The position numbers and the translations under genes are program-made. Positions 33,127-42,278 of a stretch of 64,000 nt of DNA are shown piece by piece. The notes below the pieces were generated by a model. It did not search any database and was not told the DNA's origin. It was given only the letters and a program-made list of their open reading frames with translations. Source of the stretch: Cognatishimia sp. MH4019 (lineage in GTDB: Bacteria > Pseudomonadota > Alphaproteobacteria > Rhodobacterales > Rhodobacteraceae); assembly GCF_020177595.1 (NCBI RefSeq), contig NZ_JAHTBL010000004.1:62001-126000 (forward strand), in the 5' to 3' direction. The number at the start of each line of letters is the position of its first letter. Position 1 is the stretch's first letter.

Positions 33127-33217
33127 ACATCAGCAGCAGGCCTTCGCCTGATGTGATGGAGATTTTATGCGAGAGCCCCGGGCATAAGCCCGTTCCTGAT
33201 CTCACCTTTCAGGAACG
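33127..33217 (+). promoter_or_regulatory. Structured region upstream of the TopAI-like gene
   Basis: Three inverted repeats precede the gene: ACATCAG/CTGATGT (33127-33154), CGGGC ATAA GCCCG (33179-33192), and a perfect 9-bp stem CGTTCCTGA/TCAGGAACG with a 9-base loop (33191-33217). The last two share two bases, so they compete. None has a T-run. They could form an RNA leader or be operator sites. Confidence 0.45.
33167..33187 (+). CDS. Possible 6-codon leader ORF (MREPRA)
   Basis: ATG at 33167 with GGAG 6 bases upstream and stop TAA at 33185-33187, which falls in the loop of the CGGGC/GCCCG hairpin. Leader ORFs control topAI expression in E. coli, which makes this worth noting, but the frame is too short to be sure. 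Confidence 0.25.
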   Translation: MREPRA

Positions 33218-33296
33218 TCAGTAACAGATAAGGACACGCACGCGCGACGCTGGGTGGCCTTCATTTCGTATACTCTCATAAAATCGAGACACTCCG

Positions 33297-33554
33297 TTGA
33301 ATATCTCAAAGCACGAACAACGTGTTTTGCACGAACTCGCCCTTGGTGGATCCATCCACCATGAACGGTGCGAGAACGGTAAAATACGTTCCGTCACCTG
33401 TTACACGCGCGCTGGTCACGTCTTAACCGACTGCACGATGCCCGTGTTTCTGCGCCTCAAGAAACGGCGCTTTATCCGCTCGCAAAACGGACGCCCCTAC
33501 CGCGCCTCGCGTTTGGGGATCAAAGCCGTGCGCGCGCAACTGAACCAACGCTAA
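33297..33554 (+). CDS. topAI: YjhX/TopAI family protein (topoisomerase I inhibitor toxin family)
   Basis: An 85-aa protein starting with TTG: MNISKHEQRVLHELALGGSI, which is the exact form of the family N-terminus, so the unusual start codon is convincing. TCYTRAGHVLTDCTMPVFLRLK and the ending YRASRLGIKAVRAQL also match UPF0386. In E. coli, YjhX (TopAI) binds topoisomerase I and is toxic; the antitoxin YjhQ is a GNAT protein encoded next to it. Here the next gene is a GNAT acetyltransferase of the same size, 24 bp away. Confidence 0.88.
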   Translation: MNISKHEQRVLHELALGGSIHHERCENGKIRSVTCYTRAGHVLTDCTMPVFLRLKKRRFIRSQNGRPYRASRLGIKAVRAQLNQR

Positions 33555-33578
33555 CAGACAACACGAAAGGACCAGACA

Positions 33579-34118
33579 ATGGAACTTACGTCCAATTTCA
33601 AAGAGCGCGGCGGCGAGATTGTCGCGCTGATCACGTCGACCTTCGCCGCCTCGGAGGGCGATGCAGAAGGCCAGTTGGTCGGCCGGATGGCGGCTGACAT
33701 TCTGGCAACTGTCGCGAAGGACGATCTGCTGGTTTTCACGGCCCTTGAGGCTGGAAAGATCGTTGGCGCGATCATGTTCACGCGCATCAGCTATCCGCAA
33801 GACCCTCGGACGGTGTTTGTGCTGTCCCCTGTCGCCATCGGCGCCAGCCATCAAGGGCAAGGTGTTGGGCAGCAGCTTTTGCACTACGGCCTGAAGCATC
33901 TGCGGGACGCGGGCGTCGATGTGGCGCTGACCTATGGCAACATCAAGTACTACACAAAGGTCGGATTTGCTCAGATCACCGACGCGCAGGCTCAACCGCC
34001 CTTACCGTTGCGCTATCCCCATGGGTGGCTTGGGCAGTCGTTGAAAGGCGACGGCTTCGCGCCTCTTAAAGGATCGTCTCATTGTGTCGAGGCGCTGAAC
34101 GATCCGGCGTATTGGTGA
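33579..34118 (+). CDS. yjhQ: GNAT N-acetyltransferase, YjhQ-like (candidate antitoxin)
   Basis: A 179-aa single-domain GNAT protein. It begins MELTSNFKERGGEIVALITS, and has the acetyl-CoA-binding segment AIGASHQGQGVGQQLLHYGL (about residues 86-105, the Q/R-x-x-G-x-G/A signature is QGQGVG) and NIKYYTKVGF near 127. Its size and place after a YjhX gene match E. coli YjhQ, the antitoxin of TopAI. Whether it neutralises TopAI here, or acetylates another substrate, is inference. Confidence 0.82.
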   Translation: MELTSNFKERGGEIVALITSTFAASEGDAEGQLVGRMAADILATVAKDDLLVFTALEAGKIVGAIMFTRISYPQDPRTVFVLSPVAIGASHQGQGVGQQLLHYGLKHLRDAGVDVALTYGNIKYYTKVGFAQITDAQAQPPLPLRYPHGWLGQSLKGDGFAPLKGSSHCVEALNDPAYW

Positions 34119-34166
34119 GGTAAGGCAGACATCCGGATGCAAAGCTCGGGTGTCTGGCCGCCCAGA

Positions 34167-36806
34167 TCAGAAGCGGTCCAGCAAGCGACGCAGATAGTCG
34201 CGTTCGACCTCGGGGCGCTCTGTCTCGCCAGAGCGGCGGCGGATTTCGTCAAGCAGATCGCGGGCACGGCGATAGACGTCTTCATCCTGCAAAAGCCCCT
34301 GTTCGGTGCCAAGTTGACCGCCGCTATTGCCTTGCTCGCGACCAAGCGGGTCGCGTTGGCTGGGGGCGTTCTGACCGAACTGGTCGCCTTGCTCGCCCTG
34401 ACCTTGCTGTTGCTGCTGCTGGGCCATCTGATCGCCCAGGTTGCGCATCCCTTCACGGAGCGCTTCCATCGCTGCTGACTGATTATCAATCGCCTCCGCC
34501 AGATCGTTCTGGCGCAGCGCTTCTTCGGCATTATCCATGGCTTCACCGGCCCGGCCCAGCGCCTCACGCGCCGCATCGCCTTCCGGCGTTCCGGCACCGG
34601 GCATGCTGCCTTGCTGACGGCTCAACTCATCGCGCAGGGCTTGCTGACGATCCGCGAGGGTGTCGGCTTGGCTGCCCGGGCCCCCTTGCCCGTCCTGCTG
34701 GTTCTGCGCCTGACCCTGGCCAGAGCCTTGCTGCTGACCGGGTTGCTGGCCTTCGCCCTGCTGTTCGCCCTGACCCTGGCCCTGCCCCTGCTGGGTGTGC
34801 TCTTGCCCACGACCTTGCCCGCCAGAACGGCCTTCATTCTGCGCGCTCTCGCCCGCTTGGGCATTCGGGTTGAACTGTTCTTGCAGATCGCGGAAGGCCT
34901 CGTCGCTCAGACCCTGCTGTTCGCGCAGCGTCTCGGCCAGACCTTCCATCGCCTGTTCACCGGGGCTTTGCTGGCCCTGTTGACCTTGCTGGCCTTGAGT
35001 GACGCGCATGTTCTCCATCATCTGGTTGAGCTGATCAAGAAGCTGCTGCGCTTCGGCCATACGGCCTTGCTCCATCAGCTCTTGAATGCGGTCCATCATG
35101 TCTTGCAGCTGATCGCCCGTGATCTCCTGCATGTTTTCGGCGCTTTGCTGGCCATCCTGCGGGTCTGACTGTTCGGCAAGCTGGCGCATGTAGTCCTGCA
35201 TCGCCTCGCGCAGTTCTTGCATCAGCTCTGCGATTTCCTCGTCGCTGGCACCGTCGCGCATCGCCTCAGACAGTTGATCTTGCGCGCGACGCAGACGCTC
35301 CAGCGCGTCCGACAGGCTGCCATCTTCAAGCAGAATAGCCAGATCCCAAAGGGCCTGCGTGATCTCTTCCTGCTCTTCATCGCCAAAACCATACGCCGCG
35401 AAAGCCTCAAGGCGGCGGATGATCATGCGGGTGCGCAGGTAGGCGGTTTCTGAACGATAGATATCTTCCGGGCGATGCGAGACCGTCCGCAGGATCTGCG
35501 CCACGCGCGGCGCGTTGGACTTTGACCAAAGCAGGTCGCGGCGCTGCTCGATCACCGACTTCGCAAGCGGATCAAAGAAGCGGCGGCCCGGAAGCGTGAC
35601 CTCGGCAAGGGCTGTCTGACCGGTCTGGCCCAGCGCGTCTTCAACCTCGATCTGCAACGTCACAGGTAGGTTCGCGAAAGGATGTTCCGACAGGTTCTCG
35701 ATCAGCGTTTCTTCGAACTCCGCCCGATTGCCAGAGATCGGCATCGGCGCATCCAGCACAATCGGCTCACGCGGGTCTGGATCGACAACCAACCCGTGAC
35801 GGCGGTCGACATTCACAAGGTCAATGTTGATCGTCGCTGTGCCGCCAACGACGCCAAAATCATCCGTCGCCAGAAATCGCTGTTGCATCTGGCCGTCGGC
35901 CTCGGACTCCATATTGGAGGAAAGCGAGACGGACGGCGCGCTATCTGGAACCATGACGATATTCCAGCTGCGCCCGCCCTGCCCGTCGATGGACAATGTG
36001 CCGCTTTTCGTGACCTCAAACTCTTGATTGATATCAGCGGCAGAGCCGACATCTTCAGTTCGGCCAGACACCGTCTCGGATACGGTCAACGCGCCCACTT
36101 CACCATAAAGGCGCAGCGTGAGGCGACTGCCTTCGGGAACGCGGAATGCGTCATTGGTGATGTCGTTCAGATAGAGGCTTGGTGCGCCAGTGTAGGCGGG
36201 CGGTTCAACCCAGCCTTCCCATGCAGGGCCCGTGGCCAGTTGATCCGCCATGCCGGGGGTCATTTGCGTGACCGATGCCACTCGCAGGACAGAGCCGAAA
36301 ATCAACGCTGTGACAAACGCCAAAAGGGCCACATAGCGCAGCGCGAACGGATCGCGGCGGGCGATGGTCAGATCAGGCTGAACCGGCTTGGCAGATTTCG
36401 CACGCTCGGCCATTCGGTCGATATGGGCGTCCCACACGGCTTGCGAAGCGGGGTCTTGCGACCCAATGGCCTGCGTGTCCGTGATCGCTGCAATTGGACG
36501 ACCGGGAAGCGTTTGATCCAACCGGTCCAACGCCTCGTCCCAGGTGGGCCATATGAAACTGCGGATGCCGTAATAGACCGCGTAAAGCGCCCCGCCGAAG
36601 GACGCGACGGCGATGGCCCAGACGGCCTCCACCGCAAGTTCGTCCTGCACGCCCATCATCAGGAGCGCAGCAACAAGGAAAATGATCGAAAAAAGTGGCC
36701 AGAACCCCCGCAAGACACGCTCGGCCAGCATGCCGAGACGGGTCAACCGAATAGGCCAGCGCAGGGCGCGCGTGGTGGTATCAGGCAAAGGGGTGGTGTT
36801 GGCCAT
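34167..36806 (-). CDS. TIGR02302 family (DUF4175) membrane protein
   Basis: An 879-aa protein typical of alphaproteobacteria. Two membrane helices lie near the N-terminus (about residues 35-75), with another segment near 165-185. A beta-rich region follows (about 200-400), then helical coil (about 430-600), a long Gln/Gly-rich low-complexity run (about 635-745, with repeats of GQ and QQ) and a charged C-terminus ending YLRRLLDRF. Function unknown; possibly envelope-related. It lies 36 bp downstream of lysA on the same strand. Confidence 0.87.
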   Translation of the reverse strand: MANTTPLPDTTTRALRWPIRLTRLGMLAERVLRGFWPLFSIIFLVAALLMMGVQDELAVEAVWAIAVASFGGALYAVYYGIRSFIWPTWDEALDRLDQTLPGRPIAAITDTQAIGSQDPASQAVWDAHIDRMAERAKSAKPVQPDLTIARRDPFALRYVALLAFVTALIFGSVLRVASVTQMTPGMADQLATGPAWEGWVEPPAYTGAPSLYLNDITNDAFRVPEGSRLTLRLYGEVGALTVSETVSGRTEDVGSAADINQEFEVTKSGTLSIDGQGGRSWNIVMVPDSAPSVSLSSNMESEADGQMQQRFLATDDFGVVGGTATINIDLVNVDRRHGLVVDPDPREPIVLDAPMPISGNRAEFEETLIENLSEHPFANLPVTLQIEVEDALGQTGQTALAEVTLPGRRFFDPLAKSVIEQRRDLLWSKSNAPRVAQILRTVSHRPEDIYRSETAYLRTRMIIRRLEAFAAYGFGDEEQEEITQALWDLAILLEDGSLSDALERLRRAQDQLSEAMRDGASDEEIAELMQELREAMQDYMRQLAEQSDPQDGQQSAENMQEITGDQLQDMMDRIQELMEQGRMAEAQQLLDQLNQMMENMRVTQGQQGQQGQQSPGEQAMEGLAETLREQQGLSDEAFRDLQEQFNPNAQAGESAQNEGRSGGQGRGQEHTQQGQGQGQGEQQGEGQQPGQQQGSGQGQAQNQQDGQGGPGSQADTLADRQQALRDELSRQQGSMPGAGTPEGDAAREALGRAGEAMDNAEEALRQNDLAEAIDNQSAAMEALREGMRNLGDQMAQQQQQQGQGEQGDQFGQNAPSQRDPLGREQGNSGGQLGTEQGLLQDEDVYRRARDLLDEIRRRSGETERPEVERDYLRRLLDRF

Positions 36807-36842
36807 ACATCATTCCCAAAGGCTCACATCGCGGGATAGCGA

Positions 36843-38108
36843 TCAAAGCCATTCGGGAATGGTATCGCGATTTATCATTTCGTCAAAGGTGGGACGGGGC
36901 CGAATGACAGCGAATTGATCGCCTTGCACCAGAACTTCGGGGATCAGGGGGCGGGTGTTGTATTCGCTGGACATAACAGCGCCATAGGCACCGGCCGAAC
37001 GGAACGCCACCAGATCATCCGCTTTCAGAGGCGGCATATCGCGTTGCTTGGCGAATGTGTCGCCGCTTTCGCAGACCGGCCCGACGATGTCATAGGGCTG
37101 CTGATCGACACCCGGAGCAGGCTCAATCACCGGGATAATGTCATGATAAGCCTCATACATCGCGGGGCGGATCAGATCGTTCATTGCCCCGTCTAATATA
37201 AGAAAATCGCGCCCTTCGCCCGATTTCACATAGATCACCTTGCTGACCATGATGCCCGCATTGCCCGAGATCAGGCGCCCCGGCTCAATCTCGATCTCAC
37301 AGCCGAGATGGCCGACGGTATTCTTGATAAGCGCGCCGTATTCTGTGGGCAGTGGCGGCGCCTCGTTCGAGCGCGTGTAAGGGATGCCCAGACCTCCGCC
37401 GAGGTCCAGACGCGTAATCTCGTGTCCATCGGCGCGAAGTTGCTCAGTTAGCTCGGCAACCTTCTGATAAGCCGCTTCAAACGGGGCCAGTTCGGTGAGT
37501 TGCGACCCGATATGCACGTCGATTCCGATCACTTTGAGACCGGGAAGCGAGGCGGCCAGCGCATAAACATCGCGCGCGCGTGCGATGGGAATGCCGAATT
37601 TGTCTTCCTTGCGACCCGTCGCGATCTTGGCGTGGGTCTTCGCATCCACGTCGGGGTTCACACGGACAGTGATCGGGGCGGTCTTGCCGAGTTGCGTGGC
37701 GACAGCAGACAGCACCTGCATCTCAGGCTCAGATTCGACGTTGAACTGCCGAATCCCGCCTTCGAGGGCGAGACGCATCTCATCCGCGGTCTTCCCAATG
37801 CCGGAGAAAACGATTTTGTCGCCCGGAACACCTGCCGCCTTGGCCCGCATATATTCGCCGCCAGAGACCACATCCATACCTGCGCCCGCATCCGCCAACA
37901 GCTTGAGGATTGCCTGGTTCGAGGCTGATTTCATCGCAAAACACACCAGATGCGGCATGCCATCCAACGCGTCATCAAACAGCGTGAAGTGACGCAAGAG
38001 CGTGGCCGACGAATACAGATAGAACGGCGTGCCAACCTTGGCCGCAATCTCGGACACGGGGATATCTTCAGCGTAAAGAACGCCGTCTCGATAGAGGAAA
38101 TGATCCAT
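36843..38108 (-). CDS. lysA: Diaminopimelate decarboxylase
   Basis: PLP enzyme converting meso-diaminopimelate to L-lysine; 421 aa. The N-terminus is MDHFLYRDGVLYAEDIPVSE. The PLP lysine is in CFAMKSASN (near residue 60), the VVSGGEYMRA motif follows, GGGLGIPY (about 244) and the CESGDTFA catalytic Cys segment (about 345) are intact. The start at 38108 excludes an upstream extension that lacks family similarity. Member of the argH-lipoprotein-DUF2834-lysA-TIGR02302 transcript. Confidence 0.96.
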   Translation of the reverse strand: MDHFLYRDGVLYAEDIPVSEIAAKVGTPFYLYSSATLLRHFTLFDDALDGMPHLVCFAMKSASNQAILKLLADAGAGMDVVSGGEYMRAKAAGVPGDKIVFSGIGKTADEMRLALEGGIRQFNVESEPEMQVLSAVATQLGKTAPITVRVNPDVDAKTHAKIATGRKEDKFGIPIARARDVYALAASLPGLKVIGIDVHIGSQLTELAPFEAAYQKVAELTEQLRADGHEITRLDLGGGLGIPYTRSNEAPPLPTEYGALIKNTVGHLGCEIEIEPGRLISGNAGIMVSKVIYVKSGEGRDFLILDGAMNDLIRPAMYEAYHDIIPVIEPAPGVDQQPYDIVGPVCESGDTFAKQRDMPPLKADDLVAFRSAGAYGAVMSSEYNTRPLIPEVLVQGDQFAVIRPRPTFDEMINRDTIPEWL

Positions 38109-38119
38109 TAGGCGGGCCC

Positions 38120-38434
38120 CTAAACCGGTCGTGAACGCAGGAACAGATACAGCGGCAAACCGCAGCTGACGCCGATACAGAACGTCGCCGGGATCGCGAT
38201 GAGGGCGATCCAGTTCCGGCGCACCAGCGTCTCGGAAATGATGAAGACCGTCAGGGCCACGGCGGCAATCGTCAGGTCCCAGACCAGCCCGCTTGTTGCC
38301 GCATTCACGTGCCACGCATCGACCATCGCCATCAGGTCATAGCCGTTCTCATTGAACCAGCTGATGAAGTAATACATCGGATGGATCGACCCCCAGATCG
38401 CGAGGGCCAGGTATGTCAGGCGGAGCGGCGACAT
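38120..38434 (-). CDS. DUF2834 family membrane protein
   Basis: A 104-aa protein with three predicted membrane segments (about residues 5-25, 49-68 and 74-98). It matches the DUF2834 layout: an N-terminal helix, NENGYDLMAM, then FIISETLVRR and FCIGVSCGLPLYLFLR. Function unknown. Its ATG directly follows the lipoprotein stop (no gap), so they are co-translated; lysA begins 11 bp later. Confidence 0.82.
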   Translation of the reverse strand: MSPLRLTYLALAIWGSIHPMYYFISWFNENGYDLMAMVDAWHVNAATSGLVWDLTIAAVALTVFIISETLVRRNWIALIAIPATFCIGVSCGLPLYLFLRSRPV

Positions 38435-38629
38435 CTATGCGCCCTCAGTCACGGTCGAGGGGTCGATGGGGCGCGACAGGTCGCCCTCCACGGTCGAGGT
38501 GTCCGTCGGGGTCGTGATTGGCTCTGCCGGAACGATCACCTCCGCGTCTTTTGGCGGCGGGGGCGTCGGCGGGCCATCGGCGCCGCAAGCAGCGAGGATC
38601 AGTGGAGCGATCAGAAGAAGCGGTCTCAT
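38435..38629 (-). CDS. Small lipoprotein, LptM-like position
   Basis: A 64-aa protein with a lipobox signal (LILAAC, Cys at residue 15) followed by a Pro/Thr-rich, low-complexity tail. In other bacteria a short lipoprotein of this type (LptM/YifL-like) sits between argH and lysA; sequence similarity beyond the lipobox and Pro-rich tail is not strong. It overlaps the argH stop by ATGA. Confidence 0.7.
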   Translation of the reverse strand: MRPLLLIAPLILAACGADGPPTPPPPKDAEVIVPAEPITTPTDTSTVEGDLSRPIDPSTVTEGA

Positions 38630-40014
38630 CCAAGGATTTCCTTCCAGCGGGCAACTTGTTCGCGGACACGTGTCGGTGCCGTGCCGCCATAAGACATGCG
38701 CGACGCGACCGAGTTTTCCACCCCAAGAACGTCGAAAACTGTCTTCGTGATATCAGCATGAACGGATTGCATGTCCTCAAGGCTCAGATCCGGCAGGTCG
38801 CAGCCCTTGGATTCGGCCAGTGCGACCAACGATCCGGTGATGTGATGCGCATCGCGGAACGGCAGGCCCAGCTCGCGCACCAGCCAGTCGGCAAGGTCCG
38901 TCGCGGTGGAAAAGCCGGTGGCCGCCGCCGCGCGCAGTTCTGCGCGGTTGGCGGTCATGTCCTTGACCATGCCTTCCATCGCAGCCAGCGCCAGCATCAG
39001 GTTGTCGGCCGCGTCAAAGACCTGTTCCTTGTCCTCCTGCATGTCCTTGGAATAGGTCAGCGGAAGCCCCTTCATCACCATCATCAGACCCGCATTGGCC
39101 CCGAAAATGCGCCCCACCTTGGCGCGGATCAGCTCGGCCGCATCAGGGTTTTTCTTCTGCGGCATGATTGAAGACCCGGTGGAGAAGCTGTCGGACAGCG
39201 TCACAAATCGAAACTGCGCCGAGGACCAGATCACCAGTTCTTCGGCCAAGCGGCTCAGATGCATCGCGCAGATGGAGGACGCGGCAAGAAACTCCAACGC
39301 AAAGTCGCGATCCGCCACCGCATCCAGCGAATTGGCCGCGGGGCGGTCAAAGCCCAGCTCTTTCGCGGTCATCTCCCGATCAATCGGAAAGGACGTGCCC
39401 GCCAAGGCAGCCGCTCCCAAGGGCGATGTGTTCATCCGCCGCCGTGCATCCGCAAAGCGCGACCGATCCCGGCCCAGCATTTCAACATAAGCCAACATGT
39501 GGTGGCCCCATGTGACCGGCTGCGCGACCTGCAAGTGGGTGAAGCCCGGCATGACCCAATCGGCCCCGGCCTCGGCCTGCCCGACAAGCGCGGTCATCAA
39601 CGCCGCCAACGCGCCGTCCACCGCATCCAGCTGATCGCGGACCCACAGTTTGAAATCCGTCGCCACCTGATCGTTGCGCGACCGGCCCGTGTGCAAACGG
39701 CCTGCGGGCTCTCCGATAATCTCTTTCAGACGCGCTTCGACATTCATGTGGATGTCTTCCAGCGCTTTCGAGAACGGGAAATCCCCCGTTTCAATCTCTG
39801 ACAACACTGTGAGGAGGCCTTCCCGGATCGCCTCGGCGTCCTTATTGGTCAGGATACCCTGTGCGGCGAGCATCTTCGCATGGGCGCGTGAACCTGCAAT
39901 GTCTTGCGCCGCCATCCGCTGGTCGAAATCTATGGACGCGTTGATCGCCTCCATGATGGCGTCGACCCCACCGGAGAACCGGCCACCCCACATTGTATTA
40001 GCGCTGTCTGTCAT
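38626..40014 (-). CDS. argH: Argininosuccinate lyase
   Basis: Last step of arginine synthesis, argininosuccinate to arginine plus fumarate; 462 aa. It begins [20 protein letters not shown], with [14 protein letters not shown] (about residues 105-118), the [13 protein letters not shown] segment and the fumarase-superfamily signature [12 protein letters not shown] (about 280-291). First gene of the argH-lipoprotein-DUF2834-lysA-TIGR02302 run. Divergent from tlpA, 25 bp between starts. Confidence 0.97.
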   Translation of the reverse strand: MTDSANTMWGGRFSGGVDAIMEAINASIDFDQRMAAQDIAGSRAHAKMLAAQGILTNKDAEAIREGLLTVLSEIETGDFPFSKALEDIHMNVEARLKEIIGEPAGRLHTGRSRNDQVATDFKLWVRDQLDAVDGALAALMTALVGQAEAGADWVMPGFTHLQVAQPVTWGHHMLAYVEMLGRDRSRFADARRRMNTSPLGAAALAGTSFPIDREMTAKELGFDRPAANSLDAVADRDFALEFLAASSICAMHLSRLAEELVIWSSAQFRFVTLSDSFSTGSSIMPQKKNPDAAELIRAKVGRIFGANAGLMMVMKGLPLTYSKDMQEDKEQVFDAADNLMLALAAMEGMVKDMTANRAELRAAAATGFSTATDLADWLVRELGLPFRDAHHITGSLVALAESKGCDLPDLSLEDMQSVHADITKTVFDVLGVENSVASRMSYGGTAPTRVREQVARWKEILG

Positions 40015-40039
40015 GTCGTCCTGAACCCTCGGAGGGAAA

Positions 40040-40591
40040 ATGTATCTCAAGTCTCTGGCTCTCTATACGGCCCTCGCCTTTGGTGCAATTGCAGCACATG
40101 CCGACCCAGCGCTTGAGGCCCTGCGCGAAGGCGACATGAAGAAGCTGACCTTCCATTCAGACCCACAAGTCGTGCCATCAACCGCGTTTGTTGACGCAAG
40201 CGATGCCGAACTGTCGCTTGAAGCCTATCGCGGCAAATACGTGGTGCTGAATTTCTGGGCCACATGGTGCGCGCCCTGCCGTCACGAAATGCCGATGCTG
40301 TCGAACCTACAGACCGAATTTCAGAGCGATACGTTCGAGGTGGTCACCATCGCCACCGGTCGCAACTCGCTGACCGGCATGCGGAAGTTCTTCGATGAAA
40401 TCAGCGTCGATAATCTGCCCCTCTACCGTGACCCACGTCAGAAGCTGGCCCGCGAGATGGCGGTGCTGGGCCTGCCGATCACGGTCATTCTTGATCCCGA
40501 GGGCCGCGAGATTGCGCGCCTGATCGGCGATGCCGAATGGGACAGTGACAGCGCGAAAGCGATTATCGCGGCGCTACTTGCGCAAAGCTAA
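40040..40591 (+). CDS. tlpA: TlpA family thioredoxin-like protein
   Basis: A 183-aa periplasmic thioredoxin-fold protein with a signal peptide (about residues 1-21, ending AAHA). The active site is [13 protein letters not shown] (Cys near 77 and 80), and [21 protein letters not shown] is the cis-Pro/C-terminal part. TlpA proteins help cytochrome oxidase maturation and copper handling in alphaproteobacteria; substrate here is unproven. It is divergent from argH, as often seen. Its last 18 bp overlap tag on the other strand. Confidence 0.92.
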   Translation: MYLKSLALYTALAFGAIAAHADPALEALREGDMKKLTFHSDPQVVPSTAFVDASDAELSLEAYRGKYVVLNFWATWCAPCRHEMPMLSNLQTEFQSDTFEVVTIATGRNSLTGMRKFFDEISVDNLPLYRDPRQKLAREMAVLGLPITVILDPEGREIARLIGDAEWDSDSAKAIIAALLAQS

Positions 40592-41152
40592 AGCGGCGAC
40601 GTCTTTGTGGCGCGGACAGGTGATCAGATGATCGTTGACCATGCCCACCGCCTGCATGAACGCATAAACAATCGTCGGACCGCAGAATTTGAAGCCTTCT
40701 TTCTTCAGATCCTTCGAGATTTGCGTCGAAAGCGGCGTCGCAGCGGGCACCTCTTCTAAAGTCCGAAAGCTGTTCTGGAGCGGTGTGCCGCCCATATAAT
40801 TCCAAAGATACGTATCAAATCCGATCCGATCCTCAATCCGGCACCACGCTTGCGCATTGCCGATGGTCGCTTCGATCTTGCCGCGATGGCGAATGATACC
40901 CGGGTTCTGGAGCAGCCGCTCCACCTCAGGCGCGCCCCACCCGGCGATCTCGCGCGGATCAAACCCATTGAACGCCTCGCGGAAATTTTCGCGCTTTTTC
41001 AAGATGGTTATCCAGCTGAGGCCCGCTTGAAACCCATCCAGGATCAGCTTCTCCCAAAGCGCGCGACTGTCCCATTCGGGCACGCCCCATTCGGTGTCGT
41101 GATAGTCGATATAAATCTGCTCTTGCCCGACCCAGCCGCATCGCTCGCCCAT
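40574..41152 (-). CDS. tag: DNA-3-methyladenine glycosylase I
   Basis: Base-excision repair enzyme that removes 3-methyladenine; 192 aa. It has CGWVGQEQIYIDYHDTEWGV (residues 5-24) and SRALWEKLILDGFQAGLSWI; the latter holds the family's base-binding region. Zinc ligands are likely Cys5, His18 and the C-terminal His/Cys (MVNDHLITCPRHKD). Convergent with tlpA, with 18 bp overlap. Confidence 0.95.
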   Translation of the reverse strand: MGERCGWVGQEQIYIDYHDTEWGVPEWDSRALWEKLILDGFQAGLSWITILKKRENFREAFNGFDPREIAGWGAPEVERLLQNPGIIRHRGKIEATIGNAQAWCRIEDRIGFDTYLWNYMGGTPLQNSFRTLEEVPAATPLSTQISKDLKKEGFKFCGPTIVYAFMQAVGMVNDHLITCPRHKDVAALALRK

Positions 41153-41281
41153 GAAAAGCCCTTTCGTCTTTGTCCTGAGCCCTGATTACGACAATTAGAA
41201 CAAAATGTGAATCTTTACCGGCTCTTAGGGATTATGGCGCAGCTTGGGCACAAAGCATGATTCCACACGAAGGTCCCGTCG

Positions 41282-42106
41282 ATGCGGCAAAACAAAGGAA
41301 AGAAGGGCAAACGGACAAGCCCGCTGTCTATGGCCATACAACAACGCGACCGCAACGTGATGGAAATGGTGCGCAGTGCCGTCGCGTTGAAACGCGTGAT
41401 GATGGCCTATCAACCCGTCGTGCAGGCCAAAAATCACAAACGCGTCGCCTTTTACGAAGGGCTGATCCGCGTGATGGATGAAACCGGGCGGATTATTCCA
41501 GCGCGGCAATTCATCGACCAGATCGAAGAAGTGGAACTTGGCCGCCAGATCGACTGCCGCGCCTTGGAAATGGGCCTGGCCTCGCTGGCAGAAGAACCGG
41601 GGCTGCGCCTGTCGATCAACATGTCTGCGCGCTCTATCGGGTATCGCGAATGGATGGACGTGCTGAATGCCGGATTGCGGCGCTGCCCAACAATTGGTGA
41701 GCGGCTGATCCTTGAGATTACCGAGACCTCGGCGCTGACCGTGCCTGAGTTGGTCTGCTCTTTCATGGATGATCTGCAGTCGCGCGGCATTGCTTTTGCC
41801 CTTGATGACTTCGGCGCGGGGTTCACCTCACTTCGCCATTTCAAGGATTTCTACTTCGACATCCTCAAGATTGACGGTCAGTTCGTGCGCAATGTTCACC
41901 ATGACCCTGATAATCAGGTTCTGGTGAAAGCCCTGACAGGGATCGGACAGCAGTTTGAGATGTTTACAGTTGCCGAAGGGGTCGAGACGGCGGAGGACGC
42001 CGATTTTCTGACCTCGATTGGGGTTGATTGCCTGCAAGGATATCATTTTGCCCCGCCCTCGATCCGGGCACCGTGGCGACAGCCGGCGGCGCAAAAAACA
42101 GCGTAA
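41282..42106 (+). CDS. Stand-alone EAL domain protein (probable c-di-GMP phosphodiesterase)
   Basis: A 274-aa protein consisting almost wholly of an EAL domain (about residues 35-260) with a short basic N-terminus. The signature ExL is EGL here (FYEGL, near 59). Other catalytic residues are present: N in RLSINMSARS, E in LEITETSAL, the DDFGAG loop, K in LKIDGQFV, E in AEGVE and Q in CLQGYHF. No GGDEF, PAS or membrane region. It likely hydrolyses c-di-GMP in the cytoplasm. Confidence 0.9.
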   Translation: MRQNKGKKGKRTSPLSMAIQQRDRNVMEMVRSAVALKRVMMAYQPVVQAKNHKRVAFYEGLIRVMDETGRIIPARQFIDQIEEVELGRQIDCRALEMGLASLAEEPGLRLSINMSARSIGYREWMDVLNAGLRRCPTIGERLILEITETSALTVPELVCSFMDDLQSRGIAFALDDFGAGFTSLRHFKDFYFDILKIDGQFVRNVHHDPDNQVLVKALTGIGQQFEMFTVAEGVETAEDADFLTSIGVDCLQGYHFAPPSIRAPWRQPAAQKTA

Positions 42107-42278
42107 GCCATCCTATTTCCGGCCAATCAAATCACAAAGTGAGACGAAACGCCCGTTGAACCCTGTTTTTCCAGCACATACGAGTCGCAGTGATGGGGCG
42201 AGGCCCGTCACATGGTGGCTGGCATATAAGAATGCCCACCTTGGTCCTCGTCAGGAACTGACTTGAAGAGGACCAAAT

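Noticed and set aside
35682-36839. A 385-codon plus-strand open frame
   Set aside because: Shadow of the TIGR02302 gene, which has a well-defined layout on the other strand.
42228-42245. Sigma-54 promoter before phaA (TGGCAT...TGCC)
   Set aside because: The distance between the GG and GC elements is one base too long for the sigma-54 consensus.
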